From Aureimonas altamirensis (lineage in GTDB: Bacteria; Pseudomonadota; Alphaproteobacteria; Rhizobiales; Rhizobiaceae): a stretch of 64,000 bases of DNA. The DNA lies in NCBI RefSeq assembly GCF_023702225.1, contig NZ_JAMQCO010000007.1:124001-188000 (forward strand). The letters are read 5' to 3'. Of the stretch, positions 8,834 to 20,351 are shown in pieces (the stretch's first letter is position 1; each line of letters opens with the position of its first letter). A program made the position numbers and the translations under genes. Below the pieces are notes generated by a model. The model searched no databases. It saw nothing but the letters and a program-made list of their open reading frames with translations, and was not told the origin of the DNA.

Positions 8834-8920
8834 AGCGGGTTGCAGGTGCCCGCCGCGCGTCGCCGGTCGCGCGGGAACGGGTTTGTCTCCGGTCAACATC
8901 GTTCCTGGGAGGGAATCTTC

Positions 8921-10684
<1,764 letters not shown>

Positions 10685-10710
10685 GCCCTTACGGCAAATC
10701 CGTCATCCAT

Positions 10711-10744
10711 CGAAGGGGCCGGGCCGGGAGGCCCGGCCCCTTCG
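10711..10744 (+). terminator. Strong intercistronic hairpin between glpV and glpK
   Basis: Perfect 15-bp inverted repeat: left arm 10711-10725 (CGAAGGGGCCGGGCC), GGGA loop 10726-10729, right arm 10730-10744. No T-tract follows, so full intrinsic termination is doubtful. Partial termination or 3'-end protection of the binding-protein mRNA is more likely, a common arrangement after binding-protein genes. Confidence 0.7.
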
Positions 10745-10786
10745 TCTCGACCATCGCCACATCTTCAACGGGAGGACCCCTCACCC

Positions 10787-12280
10787 ATGTCCGGCTATAT
10801 CCTCGCCATCGACCAGGGCACGACATCCACGCGCGCCATCGTCTTCGACGCGTCCTTCCGGGTGGTGGGCGTCGCGCAGGAGGAGTTCGGCCAGATCCTG
10901 CCGCAATCCGGCTGGGTGGAGCACGATCCGGAGGAAATCTGGCGCACGGTCGTCGCCACGGTGAAGCGGGCGCTGGCCGACGCGTCGCTGTCGGCCGCTG
11001 ACATCGCCGGCCTCGGCATCACCAACCAGCGCGAGACGACCGTCATCTGGGAGCGGGACACGGGCAGGCCCATCCACAACGCCATCGTCTGGCAGGACAG
11101 GCGCACGGCGGAACGCTGCCGGGAGCTGGTCCGCGAGGGGGCCGAAGAGATCGTCATGGACAGGACCGGCCTGGTCATCGATTCCTATTTCTCGGGCACC
11201 AAGATCGCCTGGATCCTCGACAATGTGGACGGCGCGCGGGCAAAGGCCGAAGACGGCAGGCTGGCCTTCGGGACAGTCGACACCTTTCTGCTCTGGCGGC
11301 TGACCGGCGGCCGCATGCATCTGACCGACGCGACCAACGCGGCCCGCACCATGCTGTTCGATACAGGGGCCAACGCCTGGGACGAAGAGCTGTTGCGGCT
11401 TGTCCGGGTGCCGGCCGCGCTGCTGCCGGAGGTCCGCGACTGCGCCGCCGATTTCGGCGAAACGGACCCGGCCCTGTTCGGCGGAGCCATCCGCATCTGC
11501 GGCATGGCGGGCGACCAGCATGCCGCCGTGCTGGGCAATGCCTGCTTCGAGCCGGGCATGATGAAGTCCACCTACGGCACCGGCTGCTTCGCCGTCCTCA
11601 ACACCGGGACGGAGCGAGTCCGCTCGGGCAATCGCCTTCTTTCGACATTGGCCTACCGCCTCGACGGACGGTCCACCTATGCGCTGGAAGGTTCCATCTT
11701 CATTGCCGGCGCGGCGGTTCAATGGCTCCGCGACGGGCTCAGGATCGTGCAGCGCGCTTCCGACACGGGGTTGATGGCCGAACGCGTCGACGACAGGCAC
11801 GACGTGTATCTCGTGCCCGCCTTTACCGGGCTGGGCGCACCCTGGTGGGATGCCGACGCGCGCGGGGCCATCTTCGGGCTGACGCGGGATACCGGGCCGG
11901 ACGACTTCGCCAGGGCGGCGCTGGAAGCCGTCTGCTATCAGACGGCCGATCTGCTGCAGGCCATGCGGCGCGACTGGCCCGCCGCTTCCGATACGGTGCT
12001 GCGCGTGGACGGCGGCATGGTGGCGAGCGACTGGACCATGCAGCGGCTTGCCGACCTTCTGGACGCCCCGGTGGATCGCCCGACCGTACTGGAGACGACC
12101 GCCCTCGGCGCGGCGTGGCTGGCCGGCCGCCATAGCGGCGTCTGGCCGGACATGGACGGTTTTGCCGACCGCTGGAGCCTCGACCGGCGGTTCGAACCGT
12201 CGATGCGGCAGGATTTGCGAAACCGCAAGCTCGCAGGGTGGGAGGACGCCGTCCGGCGCGTTCTCAGCGATCGGGCGTAA
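10787..12280 (+). CDS. glpK: Glycerol kinase
   Basis: ATP-dependent glycerol kinase producing glycerol-3-phosphate in the cytoplasm, 497 aa (usual length ~500). FGGY-kinase N-terminal motif [17 protein letters not shown], the glycerol-contact region [16 protein letters not shown]...[10 protein letters not shown], and [10 protein letters not shown] followed by KSTYGTGCF are all present. Start ATG with GGGAGGACC upstream. It completes the pathway in the operon: GlpSTPQUV imports glycerol, GlpK phosphorylates it and GlpD oxidises the product. Its 3' end overlaps the convergent AI-2E-family gene by 17 bases. Confidence 0.96.
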   Translation: MSGYILAIDQGTTSTRAIVFDASFRVVGVAQEEFGQILPQSGWVEHDPEEIWRTVVATVKRALADASLSAADIAGLGITNQRETTVIWERDTGRPIHNAIVWQDRRTAERCRELVREGAEEIVMDRTGLVIDSYFSGTKIAWILDNVDGARAKAEDGRLAFGTVDTFLLWRLTGGRMHLTDATNAARTMLFDTGANAWDEELLRLVRVPAALLPEVRDCAADFGETDPALFGGAIRICGMAGDQHAAVLGNACFEPGMMKSTYGTGCFAVLNTGTERVRSGNRLLSTLAYRLDGRSTYALEGSIFIAGAAVQWLRDGLRIVQRASDTGLMAERVDDRHDVYLVPAFTGLGAPWWDADARGAIFGLTRDTGPDDFARAALEAVCYQTADLLQAMRRDWPAASDTVLRVDGGMVASDWTMQRLADLLDAPVDRPTVLETTALGAAWLAGRHSGVWPDMDGFADRWSLDRRFEPSMRQDLRNRKLAGWEDAVRRVLSDRA

Positions 12281-13325
12281 TCAGCCGCGGCTTGCGCCGC
12301 TCCTCGGTGTAGAGAGACCAGACGGTCACGAACAGGGCGGCGATCAACGGGCCGATGATGAAACCGTTGATGCCGAGCAGCGTCAGGCCGCCGACGGTGG
12401 AAAACAGGACCATGTAGTCGGGAAGCCGCGTTTCCTTGCCCACCAGCGGTGGACGCAGCACGTTGTCGACGAGGCCGATGACCGCAACCCCGACGAAGAT
12501 CAGGATCGCGCCCTTGACGTATTCGCCCGTGATCAGGAAGTGAAGCGCGACGGGCATCCATACGATGGCCGCACCGACGGCCGGCAGCAGCGACAGGAAG
12601 GCCATGAGGGTGCCCCAAAGCACCGCGCCGTTGACGCCGAGCGCCCAGAAGGCGATGCCGCCGATGGACCCCTGCAACGCCGCGATGATGAAATTGCCCC
12701 GCACCGTGGCGCGTACGACGGATATGAAGCGGCTCAGGACCGCTTCGGTATGGTCCGGGCGCAGCGGGGATGCGTCGCGCAGGGCCCGGGCGATCCGGTC
12801 GCCGTCGCGGAAGAGAAAGAACAGAAGATAGATCATCAGGCCGGCGGCGACGAAGAAGCCAAGTGTCCCCTGCCCGAAATTCCAGGCCTGGCCGGCGACG
12901 ATCTGGCCGGCCTGCGCCGCGGCCGAGGTGATGCGCTCCGAAAGATTGTCGGCGCCCAGCCCCTGCAGCCACCCTTGCACCTCCGTTGGAAGGCGGTCGT
13001 ACAAGGCCTGTGCGTAGGCCGCCGGCTCGAAGCCCTCGCTCGTCATGCGGCGGTAGAGGTTGCGCCCCTCCTGCACGATCGAGCCCACCAGAAGAGCCAT
13101 CGGAATGATCGCCACGAGAAAGCACACGAGAACGCTGACCGCCGAGGCAAGCGAGTTGCGGCCGTTCAACCCGGCCTGGATACGGCGGTGGACCGGGTTG
13201 AAGATGACGGCCAGCACGACCGCCCACAGCACCGCGCCCAGATAGGGCATTATCAACCACAGGAAGCCGATCGTCACGATCATCAGGAAGATCATGAAGG
13301 CCCGTTGCTGGGTACGGTCGCTCAT
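12264..13325 (-). CDS. AI-2E family (PerM/YdiK-type) membrane transporter
   Basis: A 353-aa polytopic inner-membrane protein with ~7-8 hydrophobic segments. Family features include the long soluble loop after the first two helix pairs, the region [22 protein letters not shown], the conserved [11 protein letters not shown] motif near residue 291 and the C-terminal helix [15 protein letters not shown]. The family name comes from TqsA, but most members have no proven substrate. It lies 47 bases downstream of the peptide-transporter ATPase on the same strand and may be its last cotranscribed gene. Confidence 0.85.
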   Translation of the reverse strand: MSDRTQQRAFMIFLMIVTIGFLWLIMPYLGAVLWAVVLAVIFNPVHRRIQAGLNGRNSLASAVSVLVCFLVAIIPMALLVGSIVQEGRNLYRRMTSEGFEPAAYAQALYDRLPTEVQGWLQGLGADNLSERITSAAAQAGQIVAGQAWNFGQGTLGFFVAAGLMIYLLFFLFRDGDRIARALRDASPLRPDHTEAVLSRFISVVRATVRGNFIIAALQGSIGGIAFWALGVNGAVLWGTLMAFLSLLPAVGAAIVWMPVALHFLITGEYVKGAILIFVGVAVIGLVDNVLRPPLVGKETRLPDYMVLFSTVGGLTLLGINGFIIGPLIAALFVTVWSLYTEERRKPRLITPDR

Positions 13326-13354
13326 CTGGATCTTCCTTTTCGCGCGATGCGGTA

Positions 13355-13376
13355 TTAGAGCCTTTGAACGCTCTAA
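13355..13376 (-). terminator. Weak hairpin at the end of the peptide ABC operon
   Basis: TTAGAGC (13355-13361) and GCTCTAA (13370-13376) form a 7-bp stem with an 8-base loop, overlapping the stop codon of the upstream ATPase gene. No clear T-run follows on the minus strand. It could attenuate read-through into the AI-2E-family gene. Confidence 0.35.
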
Positions 13377-14182
13377 AGCGTTTCGAGCGCTCGATCCAGC
13401 CTCGGGGCGCTTGCCAGCAACGACCGCGTATAGGCAGCCTGGGGCGCCGCGAACAGGCTTCCGGCCGGTCCGCTCTCCACGATCTCGCCCCCCTGCATCA
13501 CCATGACCCGGTCGGAGATCGCCTCCACGACCGCAAGGTCATGGCTGATGAAGACATAGGTCAGATCGAACTCGGCCTTGAGCCTGTCCAGCAGCAGAAG
13601 AACCTGCGCCTGCACCGATACGTCCAGGGCACTGACGGGCTCGTCCAGCACGATGATGCGCGCCTCCGCGGCAAGCGCCCGCGCGATGGCGATGCGCTGC
13701 GCCTGCCCGCCGGAAAACTCATGCGGGTAGCGATCCAGCGTTTCCGCCGCCAATCCCACATGATGGAGCAGCTCTTCCATGCGGGCGCGGCGCGCAGCCC
13801 TATCGGACATTCCGGCAAGACGCATCAGCGTGCCGCCGAGGATTTCGCCGATCCGGTGTCGTGGGTTCAGGGATGCGACCGGATCCTGGAATACGTACTG
13901 GATGCGGCGGCCGAGCATGCGCCTGTCCCGCGCGGTCAGGGTCGAAAGGTCCTCGCCCTCGAGGCGGATCGCGCCTCCGGTCGGCCGATCCAGCCCGACA
14001 AGCATGCGCGCGACGGTGGATTTGCCGGAGCCGGACTCCCCGACGATCGCCAGGGTCTCGCCTTTGGCGACATGGAAAGTGGCGTCGCGGACCGCGACGA
14101 CGGAAGCGCGACGCGACAGCCAGCCGCCGCGCTGGAAGGTGCGGTTGAGGTTCTCGGCCTCGATCAGCGGCCGGGCGGTCAT
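13373..14182 (-). CDS. Oligopeptide/dipeptide ABC transporter ATPase (DppF-like)
   Basis: Stand-alone ATPase of a peptide/nickel-type importer, 269 aa. Walker A GESGSGKST, signature FSGGQAQR, Walker B IIVLDEPVSALD and H-loop FISHDLAVV are intact. I chose the ATG at 14182 because MTARPLIEAENLNRTF is the natural family start and it overlaps the upstream gene's stop by four bases; the open frame extends upstream only in a spurious way. It pairs with the ATPase half of the fusion protein upstream. Confidence 0.9.
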   Translation of the reverse strand: MTARPLIEAENLNRTFQRGGWLSRRASVVAVRDATFHVAKGETLAIVGESGSGKSTVARMLVGLDRPTGGAIRLEGEDLSTLTARDRRMLGRRIQYVFQDPVASLNPRHRIGEILGGTLMRLAGMSDRAARRARMEELLHHVGLAAETLDRYPHEFSGGQAQRIAIARALAAEARIIVLDEPVSALDVSVQAQVLLLLDRLKAEFDLTYVFISHDLAVVEAISDRVMVMQGGEIVESGPAGSLFAAPQAAYTRSLLASAPRLDRALETL

Positions 14183-15945
14183 GCGCGCGCCTCGAGGGCG
14201 TCGACGTCCCGCATGGCCCTGACGCGGGACAGGAAGTGCCGCCCTTCGCCGGGACGCGGCACGCTGGCGATCAGGCGGCGCGTATAGGCATGCGACGGTG
14301 CGGCGAGCACGTCCCGCGTGGCGCCCTCTTCCACGATGGAACCGTCCTTCATCACCGCCACCCGGTCGCACATGCCGGCGACCACGCCGAAATCGTGCGT
14401 GATCAGCAGCAGCGACAGGCCCCGGCCCCGCTGCAGTTCCTTCAGCAGCGTCAGGATGCGGGCCTGCACCGTCACGTCCAGCGCCGTCGTCGGTTCGTCG
14501 GCCACGAGGATGTCGGGATCGTTGGCCAGCGCCATCGCGATGCCGACGCGCTGGCGCTGGCCTCCGGACAGTTGATGCGGATAGGCCCCGTATCGCCCGG
14601 CAGGGTCCGGCAACCCGACCTGTTCCATCAGGGCCAGGGTGCGGCGGCGTGCTTCCGTGCGGCCGACCGGACGATGGGCGGTGACCGCCTCGGCTATCTG
14701 GCGGCCTATCGGCATCATCGGGTGCAGGCTGGTGAGCGGATCCTGGAAGATGTAGGCCACCCTTGCCCCCCGCAGGGACGCCATGCGCGAGGGCTGCGCC
14801 ATGAGATCGTGTCCGTCCAGCCGGATCGCACCGCCGGTGATGACGCCGGGAGGCGATGTGACGAGGCCCATGATCGACAGGGCGGTGACGCTCTTGCCCG
14901 AGCCGGATTCGCCGATCACGCCGAGGCATTCCCCCTGCCCCAGCGTCAGCGAGACGTCACGCACGGCAGGGCGTATCGCCTTTCCCGACCGGAAGCCGAC
15001 CGACAGGGAGTCGACCGCCAGGGGCGCTTTGCGCGCCTGCGCGGGTGGCGCGGCCCGCCGCGCGATTTCCGTTACGGGCTGCGGGCGCGCGAGGGCGCCC
15101 GACCGAAGCCGCGGGTCGAGGACATCGCGGATGCCGTCCCCGGCAAGATTGATGCTCATCACCAGTATGAAGATCATCAGGCCGGGGACCAGCGCCACAT
15201 GCGCTGCGGTGAAAAGCTGCGCCCGCCCCTGCCCGAGCATGGAGCCAAGATCGGCTTGCGGCGGCTGTGCGCCGAGCCCCAGGAATGACAGGCCGGCCGT
15301 CTCGAGGATCATCCAACCCACGGTAGACGACATGGTCACCACGATAACCGGAAGTATGTTGGGGAAAATCTCGGTGGCCAGGATCGACAGGTGGCCCTTG
15401 CCCGACAGCCGCGCCGCTTCCACGAAGGGCTGATGGCTCAGCCCCAGAACGCGCCCCCGGATGTTGCGCGCGAAGAAGGGTATGTTGACGACTGCGATGG
15501 CGTAGAGGGCATTGATCAGTCCCGGCCCCAGCACGGCCACGATGGCGAGCGCCAGGAGCACGTAGGGGAATGCCATCAGCATGTCCACGAGGCGCATCAG
15601 CACCGTATCGGTGCGCGGTCCGGCATAGCCGGCCACGAGGCCGAGCGCCGTACCAAGGACCGCGGCCACCAGCGTTGCGCCGATTCCGACGGCGAGCGAG
15701 ACGCGGGTGCCCCACACCAGGCGGGAAAGGACATCGCGTCCAAGCGGGTCGGTACCGAGGAGATGACCGGGCGAAAAGGGCGGCCGCAGTCTTGCGGCGG
15801 TGTCCGTCGCATCGGGGTCCGGCAGCGGCAGCAACGGCGCGGCAAGCGCCGTCAGGAGGATGAGAACGAACAAGGCCATGCCGATCGCCGAGAGGCGATT
15901 GGCGAGGATGAGGCGCAGGGTGGACGGGCGCGCGTGCGATGTCAT
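14179..15945 (-). CDS. Peptide ABC transporter permease-ATPase fusion (DppC + DppD)
   Basis: A single 588-aa polypeptide combining two normally separate subunits. Residues ~1-288 are a DppC-type permease: N-terminal helix near 15-37, LLGTDPLGRDVLSRLVWG entry motif, EAA loop QPFVEAARLSGKGHLSI, about six helices. After a short Ala/Pro-rich linker, residues ~310-588 are a DppD-type ATPase: Walker A GESGSGKS, signature LSGGQRQR, Walker B ILVADEP, H-loop LITHDF. No stop or frame change separates them. The start is ATG 15945, overlapping the upstream permease by four bases (ATGA). Such fusions are known in this family but are a minority. Confidence 0.9.
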   Translation of the reverse strand: MTSHARPSTLRLILANRLSAIGMALFVLILLTALAAPLLPLPDPDATDTAARLRPPFSPGHLLGTDPLGRDVLSRLVWGTRVSLAVGIGATLVAAVLGTALGLVAGYAGPRTDTVLMRLVDMLMAFPYVLLALAIVAVLGPGLINALYAIAVVNIPFFARNIRGRVLGLSHQPFVEAARLSGKGHLSILATEIFPNILPVIVVTMSSTVGWMILETAGLSFLGLGAQPPQADLGSMLGQGRAQLFTAAHVALVPGLMIFILVMSINLAGDGIRDVLDPRLRSGALARPQPVTEIARRAAPPAQARKAPLAVDSLSVGFRSGKAIRPAVRDVSLTLGQGECLGVIGESGSGKSVTALSIMGLVTSPPGVITGGAIRLDGHDLMAQPSRMASLRGARVAYIFQDPLTSLHPMMPIGRQIAEAVTAHRPVGRTEARRRTLALMEQVGLPDPAGRYGAYPHQLSGGQRQRVGIAMALANDPDILVADEPTTALDVTVQARILTLLKELQRGRGLSLLLITHDFGVVAGMCDRVAVMKDGSIVEEGATRDVLAAPSHAYTRRLIASVPRPGEGRHFLSRVRAMRDVDALEARA

Positions 15946-16889
15946 GCCCGCAGCCTCGGATCGACCATCGCCTGCGCGATATCGGCCGCCAGGTTCACCA
16001 GGACATAGCAGCCGGCCGCCACCAGGACGCCGCCCTGCACCAGCAGGAGGTCGCGTGTCGACACTGCCTGCACCAGCATGGCCCCGAGGCCGGGCCATTG
16101 GAACACCGTCTCGACATAGACGGCCCCGCCCAGCACGAAGCCGGCCTGGAGCCCGACGATGGGAATGATCTGCACCAGCGCGGCGCGCAGGGCGTGGCGC
16201 CCGACGACGAGGCGCTCGGGCAGTCCCTTGGCGCGGGCCGTGCGGATGAAATCCTGCCGCAGCACCTCCAGCATGGCCGCGCGCGACAGCCGCGCGATGA
16301 CGCCCGCCGCGATGATCGCCATCGTGGACGCAGGCAGCACGAGATGCAGGATGATGTCGCCGGGCCCGCCGCCGCCATAGACTGCCGTCATGCCCGAGGC
16401 CGGCAGCCAGCGCAGCCGGACCGCGAAGATCAGGATGAACAGGAGTCCCAGCAGGAACGCCGGCATGGAGATGCCGATCAGCACCGCGAAGGTGACGATG
16501 CGATCCGCCCAGCCGAACTGCCGGACCGCAGAGACGATCCCGGCGAGGATGCCGAGCAGCGAGGCGAGGACGAGCGCCGTTCCGGCAAGGATCAGCGTTG
16601 CGGAAAATCGCTCTGCGACCTCGTCCAGCACCGGGCGGTTGAGGATGTAGGATTGCCCGAGATCGCCCTGCAGCAGGTTGCCGGCCCAGATCAGGTATTG
16701 TTCGGGCAGGCTCCGGTCGAGGCCGAGCTGCGCGTTCAGCCGCGCGACGTTTTCCGGCGTCGCGTAGGATCCGAGTATGGCCAGCGCGGTATCGCCCGGT
16801 ATCATCGCCATGATGGCAAAGACGAGGATCGACAGGCCGACCAGAACCGGCACGGCCGCCAGCAGTCGCTTCAGGATCGTGGCTGCCAT
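15942..16889 (-). CDS. Peptide ABC transporter permease (DppB-like)
   Basis: DppB-type inner-membrane permease, 315 aa. It begins MAATILKRLLAAVPVLVGLSILVFAIM, the typical first helix, followed by a periplasmic segment with LGLDRSLPEQYLIWAGNLLQGDLG. The EAA loop is around QDFIRTARAKGLPERLVV and it ends in VDPRLRA, as usual. Start ATG 16889 gives the family N-terminus; a longer open frame upstream is antisense noise. It lies 11 bases after the binding-protein gene. Confidence 0.92.
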   Translation of the reverse strand: MAATILKRLLAAVPVLVGLSILVFAIMAMIPGDTALAILGSYATPENVARLNAQLGLDRSLPEQYLIWAGNLLQGDLGQSYILNRPVLDEVAERFSATLILAGTALVLASLLGILAGIVSAVRQFGWADRIVTFAVLIGISMPAFLLGLLFILIFAVRLRWLPASGMTAVYGGGGPGDIILHLVLPASTMAIIAAGVIARLSRAAMLEVLRQDFIRTARAKGLPERLVVGRHALRAALVQIIPIVGLQAGFVLGGAVYVETVFQWPGLGAMLVQAVSTRDLLLVQGGVLVAAGCYVLVNLAADIAQAMVDPRLRA

Positions 16890-16900
16890 GCGCCGGGCCT

Positions 16901-18472
16901 TCAGTTCTTCACGACGTCGCGCAGGATCAGCGTGAAGTCGGGCTGGAGGGTGAACCCTTCCACCCGCGCCGTCGTCACGGCGTTCTGCTTCCAGTTGGCG
17001 ACGAAGAGCCAGGGGGCCTCCTCGTGCACGAGGCCCTGGATTTCGCGGTACAGGTCGGCCCGTTCCTCGAAGTCGATCGCCGTGCGGGCCTGATCCAGGA
17101 GGCCATCCAGATGCGGGTTGCTGTAGTAGCCCGAGTTGAAGCCGCCGGCCTCCGGCATCGCGTTTGAATGCAGCGTCAGGAAGGGCAGCGTATCCGGATC
17201 GTTCGTCATCCACGCCATCTCGGCCATGTCGCCCTTGCCGGACAGGCCGCCATTCACCTGGGCCAGATAGCTGTTCCACTCGTAGGTCTGGATATTGGCG
17301 TTGAGGCCGACAGCGGCGAGGTCCGACTGGATGGCCGTCGCCATCTGCACCGGGTCCAGCATGCCGGAACCGCCTTCCGTCACCAGGAAGGTCATGTCCG
17401 CCTCGGTAACCCCGGCCTCTGCCAGCAGCGCCCGCGCACGTTCGGGATCGTGCGGATAAGGCGCGATGCCGGGGTCCGTCGCCCAGTCGAAGGCGGGCGG
17501 GATCGGTCCGGCGGCGACTTCCGCCGTGCCCTGCAGGATGTTGTCGACGATGCCTTGCTTGTCGACGGCGTAATTGACCGCCTGCCGGACCCGCTTGTCC
17601 GCGAAGGGGCCGTCGCGCGTATTCAGGATCAGGAACCAGACATGCGGGCCCACCGCCTCGTGGACGGTGAAGGTCGGATCGTCGCGGAAGACCGCGACGT
17701 TGTCGGGCGGCGTTTCGACCAGGACGTCGATACCGCCTGCCATCATCTCGGCGATCCGGGTATTGGCGTCGGTGATCGGACGGAAGACGACGGCCTGAAG
17801 GGCGGGTGCGCCATCCCAGTAGTCGGGGTTGGCTTCCACGACCACCCGCTGGTTCGCCACCCATTCGGCAAAGCGAAAAGGCCCGGTGCCCGAGGGGCTG
17901 CGGCCGAACTCACCGCCTGCTGCCTCCACTCCGGCAGGCGAAACGATCAGGCCAACAGGCGCGGCGAGGTTGGAAAGGAACGGCGCGAAGGGCTCCTTCA
18001 GCGTGAACTCGACCGTCAACGGATCGACCGCCGTGACGCTGTCGACGGCATCGAACTGAAAGGACAGCGGGAACGGACCGGTATCGTGGAACGGATGGCT
18101 CTCGTCCAGCATCCTGTCGAAGTTGAACTTCACCGCCTCGGCGTCGAAGGCGGACCCATCGTGGAATGTCACGCCCTCGCGCAGGGTGAACGTATAGGTG
18201 AGCCCATCCTCCGAGATGTCCCACGCGGTGGCCAGGGCCGGTTCCAGGTCGAGCGTACCCGCTTCGTAGCGAACGAGGCCGTCATAGACGTTCGTCAGAA
18301 TGCGGAAGTCGTTGGCGGCCGTCACCCGGTGCGGGTCCAGCGATTGCGGTTCGGCGATCTGCCCCACGATCAGGACGCCCGGCGGCGTCTGCGCTTTCGC
18401 CGGTGCGGCCCCTGCAAAGACGACCGAGGCTGCGAGGGCCAGTGCGGCAAAGCGGCTCCAAACGGCTGTCAT
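16901..18472 (-). CDS. Peptide ABC transporter substrate-binding protein (SBP family 5)
   Basis: Periplasmic solute-binding protein, about 523 aa. It has a signal peptide ending ...GAAPAKAQ, an N-terminal EPQSLDPH motif and the family-5 signature YTFTLREGVTFHDGS. The start is uncertain: ATG codons occur at 18526, 18484, 18478 and 18472. I prefer 18472 because GGATGGGG lies six bases upstream. First gene of the importer operon, diverging from glutaryl-CoA dehydrogenase. The ligand cannot be told; short peptides are the family default, but opines, glutathione and sugars also occur. Confidence 0.88.
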   Translation of the reverse strand: MTAVWSRFAALALAASVVFAGAAPAKAQTPPGVLIVGQIAEPQSLDPHRVTAANDFRILTNVYDGLVRYEAGTLDLEPALATAWDISEDGLTYTFTLREGVTFHDGSAFDAEAVKFNFDRMLDESHPFHDTGPFPLSFQFDAVDSVTAVDPLTVEFTLKEPFAPFLSNLAAPVGLIVSPAGVEAAGGEFGRSPSGTGPFRFAEWVANQRVVVEANPDYWDGAPALQAVVFRPITDANTRIAEMMAGGIDVLVETPPDNVAVFRDDPTFTVHEAVGPHVWFLILNTRDGPFADKRVRQAVNYAVDKQGIVDNILQGTAEVAAGPIPPAFDWATDPGIAPYPHDPERARALLAEAGVTEADMTFLVTEGGSGMLDPVQMATAIQSDLAAVGLNANIQTYEWNSYLAQVNGGLSGKGDMAEMAWMTNDPDTLPFLTLHSNAMPEAGGFNSGYYSNPHLDGLLDQARTAIDFEERADLYREIQGLVHEEAPWLFVANWKQNAVTTARVEGFTLQPDFTLILRDVVKN

Positions 18473-18549
18473 CGTCATCCCCATCCGTTGCTCGTGGAAG
18501 GGAAGCCTAGGACAGCCGGGTTTCATGGCAAGCCCCGACCGTACTTTAC

Positions 18550-18561
18550 GTTGATATCAAC
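18550..18561. promoter_or_regulatory. Perfect 12-bp palindrome in a divergent promoter
   Basis: GTTGATATCAAC is a perfect palindrome in the 184-base gap between the divergent peptide-transporter and gcdH genes. A TATATT sequence starts one base after it. The GT...AC layout resembles GntR-family operators, but no regulator gene is adjacent, so the binding protein is unknown. Confidence 0.45.
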
Positions 18562-18656
18562 TATATTCCGATCGGTAGAGCCCCCAGTCGACCTCGGCGG
18601 TGGAGACGATGCGAAATTCATGCGATAGCAGGCCCATCGATTTGGGAGACATGGAC

Positions 18657-19871
18657 ATGACACACGCTTTTCCCGCCGGTGGGCAACCCGCGATGGGCCG
18701 GTTCGACTGGGCGGACGCGTTCATGCTGGAAGCGCAGCTCACCGAGGACGAGCGGTTGATCCGCGATTCCGCCAGGGACTTCGCCCAGGAAAAGCTGCAG
18801 CCCCGTATCCTCGAAGCCTATGAGCGGGAGACGGTCGAGCCGGACATCTTCCGCGAGATGGGGTCCCTCGGCCTGCTCGGCGTCACCCTGCCGGAGGATT
18901 ACGGCTGCGCCGGCGCATCCTATGTCGCCTACGGCCTCGTCGCGCGCGAGGTGGAGCGTGTCGATTCCGGCTATCGCTCGATGATGAGCGTGCAATCCTC
19001 GCTCGTCATGTACCCGATCTACGCCTACGGAACGGAAGAGCAGCGGCGCAAGTACCTGCCGCGGCTTGCCTCCGGCGAATGGATCGGTTGTTTCGGACTG
19101 ACGGAGCCCGATGCCGGGTCCGATCCGAACGGCATGAAGACGCGCGCCGAAAAGGTCGCCGACGGCTACCGCATCAGCGGCGCCAAGATGTGGATCTCCA
19201 ATTCGCCCATCGCCGACGTCTTCGTGGTCTGGGCGAAGTCCGATGCCCATGACGGCGCCATACGCGGCTTCGTGCTGGAAAAGGGCATGGCCGGTCTTTC
19301 CGCGCCAAAGATCAACGGCAAGCTGTCGCTTCGCGCCTCCGTGACCGGCGAGATCGTCATGGACGGCGTCGTCGTTCCGGAAGACGCCCTCCTGCCGCAT
19401 GTCAGCGGATTGAAAGGGCCTTTCGGCTGCCTCAACCGTGCACGCTACGGCATTTCATGGGGCGTGCTGGGTGCTGCGGAAGACTGCTGGCAGCGCGCCC
19501 GCAACTACACGTTGGAGCGCATCCAGTTCGACCGCCCGCTCGCGGCCACGCAGCTCGTCCAGAAGAAGCTGGCCGACATGCAGACGGAGATCGCGTTGGG
19601 TCTGCAGGCTTCCTTGCGTGTCGGACGGCTGTTCGACGAGGATGCGCTGGCGCCGGAGGCGATCAGCCTGGTCAAGCGCAACAATTGCGGCAAGGCGCTG
19701 GACATCGCGCGGATGGCGCGCGACATGCATGGCGGAAACGGCATCATGGGCGAGTACCATGTGATGCGGCATCTCCAGAACCTCGAGACGGTCAACACCT
19801 ATGAAGGCACGCACGATGTGCATGCGCTTATCCTGGGTCGCGCCCAGACGGGGCTGCAGGCCTTCGCCTGA
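18657..19871 (+). CDS. gcdH: Glutaryl-CoA dehydrogenase (acyl-CoA dehydrogenase family)
   Basis: FAD enzyme converting glutaryl-CoA to crotonyl-CoA in lysine/tryptophan breakdown, 404 aa. The family core is clear: [21 protein letters not shown], then [20 protein letters not shown], then [18 protein letters not shown], and the catalytic Glu in [17 protein letters not shown]. These segments match glutaryl-CoA dehydrogenases more closely than short-chain acyl-CoA dehydrogenases. I chose ATG 18657 because GGGAG lies eight bases upstream; ATG 18651 is an alternative. It appears to be transcribed alone. Confidence 0.92.
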   Translation: MTHAFPAGGQPAMGRFDWADAFMLEAQLTEDERLIRDSARDFAQEKLQPRILEAYERETVEPDIFREMGSLGLLGVTLPEDYGCAGASYVAYGLVAREVERVDSGYRSMMSVQSSLVMYPIYAYGTEEQRRKYLPRLASGEWIGCFGLTEPDAGSDPNGMKTRAEKVADGYRISGAKMWISNSPIADVFVVWAKSDAHDGAIRGFVLEKGMAGLSAPKINGKLSLRASVTGEIVMDGVVVPEDALLPHVSGLKGPFGCLNRARYGISWGVLGAAEDCWQRARNYTLERIQFDRPLAATQLVQKKLADMQTEIALGLQASLRVGRLFDEDALAPEAISLVKRNNCGKALDIARMARDMHGGNGIMGEYHVMRHLQNLETVNTYEGTHDVHALILGRAQTGLQAFA

Positions 19872-20021
19872 TCGGCGCCCGCTTCGGCCGGCCGGGATGC
19901 AGTTTTTGCCCGGTCGGCTTGCTTGCGCCCTATCTCGACGGAATGGAGCGAACGGATCTGCTCCCTGGACGAACCTGTTCCTGCTGTCGAATTGAACGAT
20001 GCTACGAGGACTCTGAACGCC

Positions 20022-20303
20022 ATGGCAAATGCGGATGCATGCTGGCTGTGCGGCCGCCCGCTGGGCAGCCGCGTGGAATGGCATCATCCTGTCCCGAAGA
20101 GCCGCGGCGGCCGGCAGATCGTTCCGGTGCATCCGATCTGCCATCGCACCATGCACGCGTATTTCACCAACACCGAACTGGCCCGAATGGAATTGGAGGG
20201 CCAGAGCCTGCGCGAGCGACCGGAACTTACCGGTTTCCTGAAATGGATCGCCCGCCGCCCGCCCGACTTTCACGCGCCAACGCGCAAAACATATAGAGTT
20301 TAA
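20022..20303 (+). CDS. Small HNH endonuclease-like protein
   Basis: A 93-aa protein with a zinc-ribbon-like CWLCGRPLG (Cys8, Cys11 counting from the chosen start) and an HNH core WHHPVPKSRGGRQIVPVHPICHRTMHAYF. The layout fits the HNH nuclease fold: two Cys, HH, a structural loop, then CHxxxH. I chose ATG 20022, with GAGGA upstream, because the conserved region starts there; an upstream ATG at 19923 adds an unconvincing 33-residue leader. Such short HNH proteins are common in Hyphomicrobiales and their biological substrate is unknown. It stands alone before the toxin-like gene. Confidence 0.8.
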   Translation: MANADACWLCGRPLGSRVEWHHPVPKSRGGRQIVPVHPICHRTMHAYFTNTELARMELEGQSLRERPELTGFLKWIARRPPDFHAPTRKTYRV

Positions 20304-20351
20304 CTTTTTAATGATATAATTGGCGGCTTGAATTGAAGAAAGCCGCCTTGC

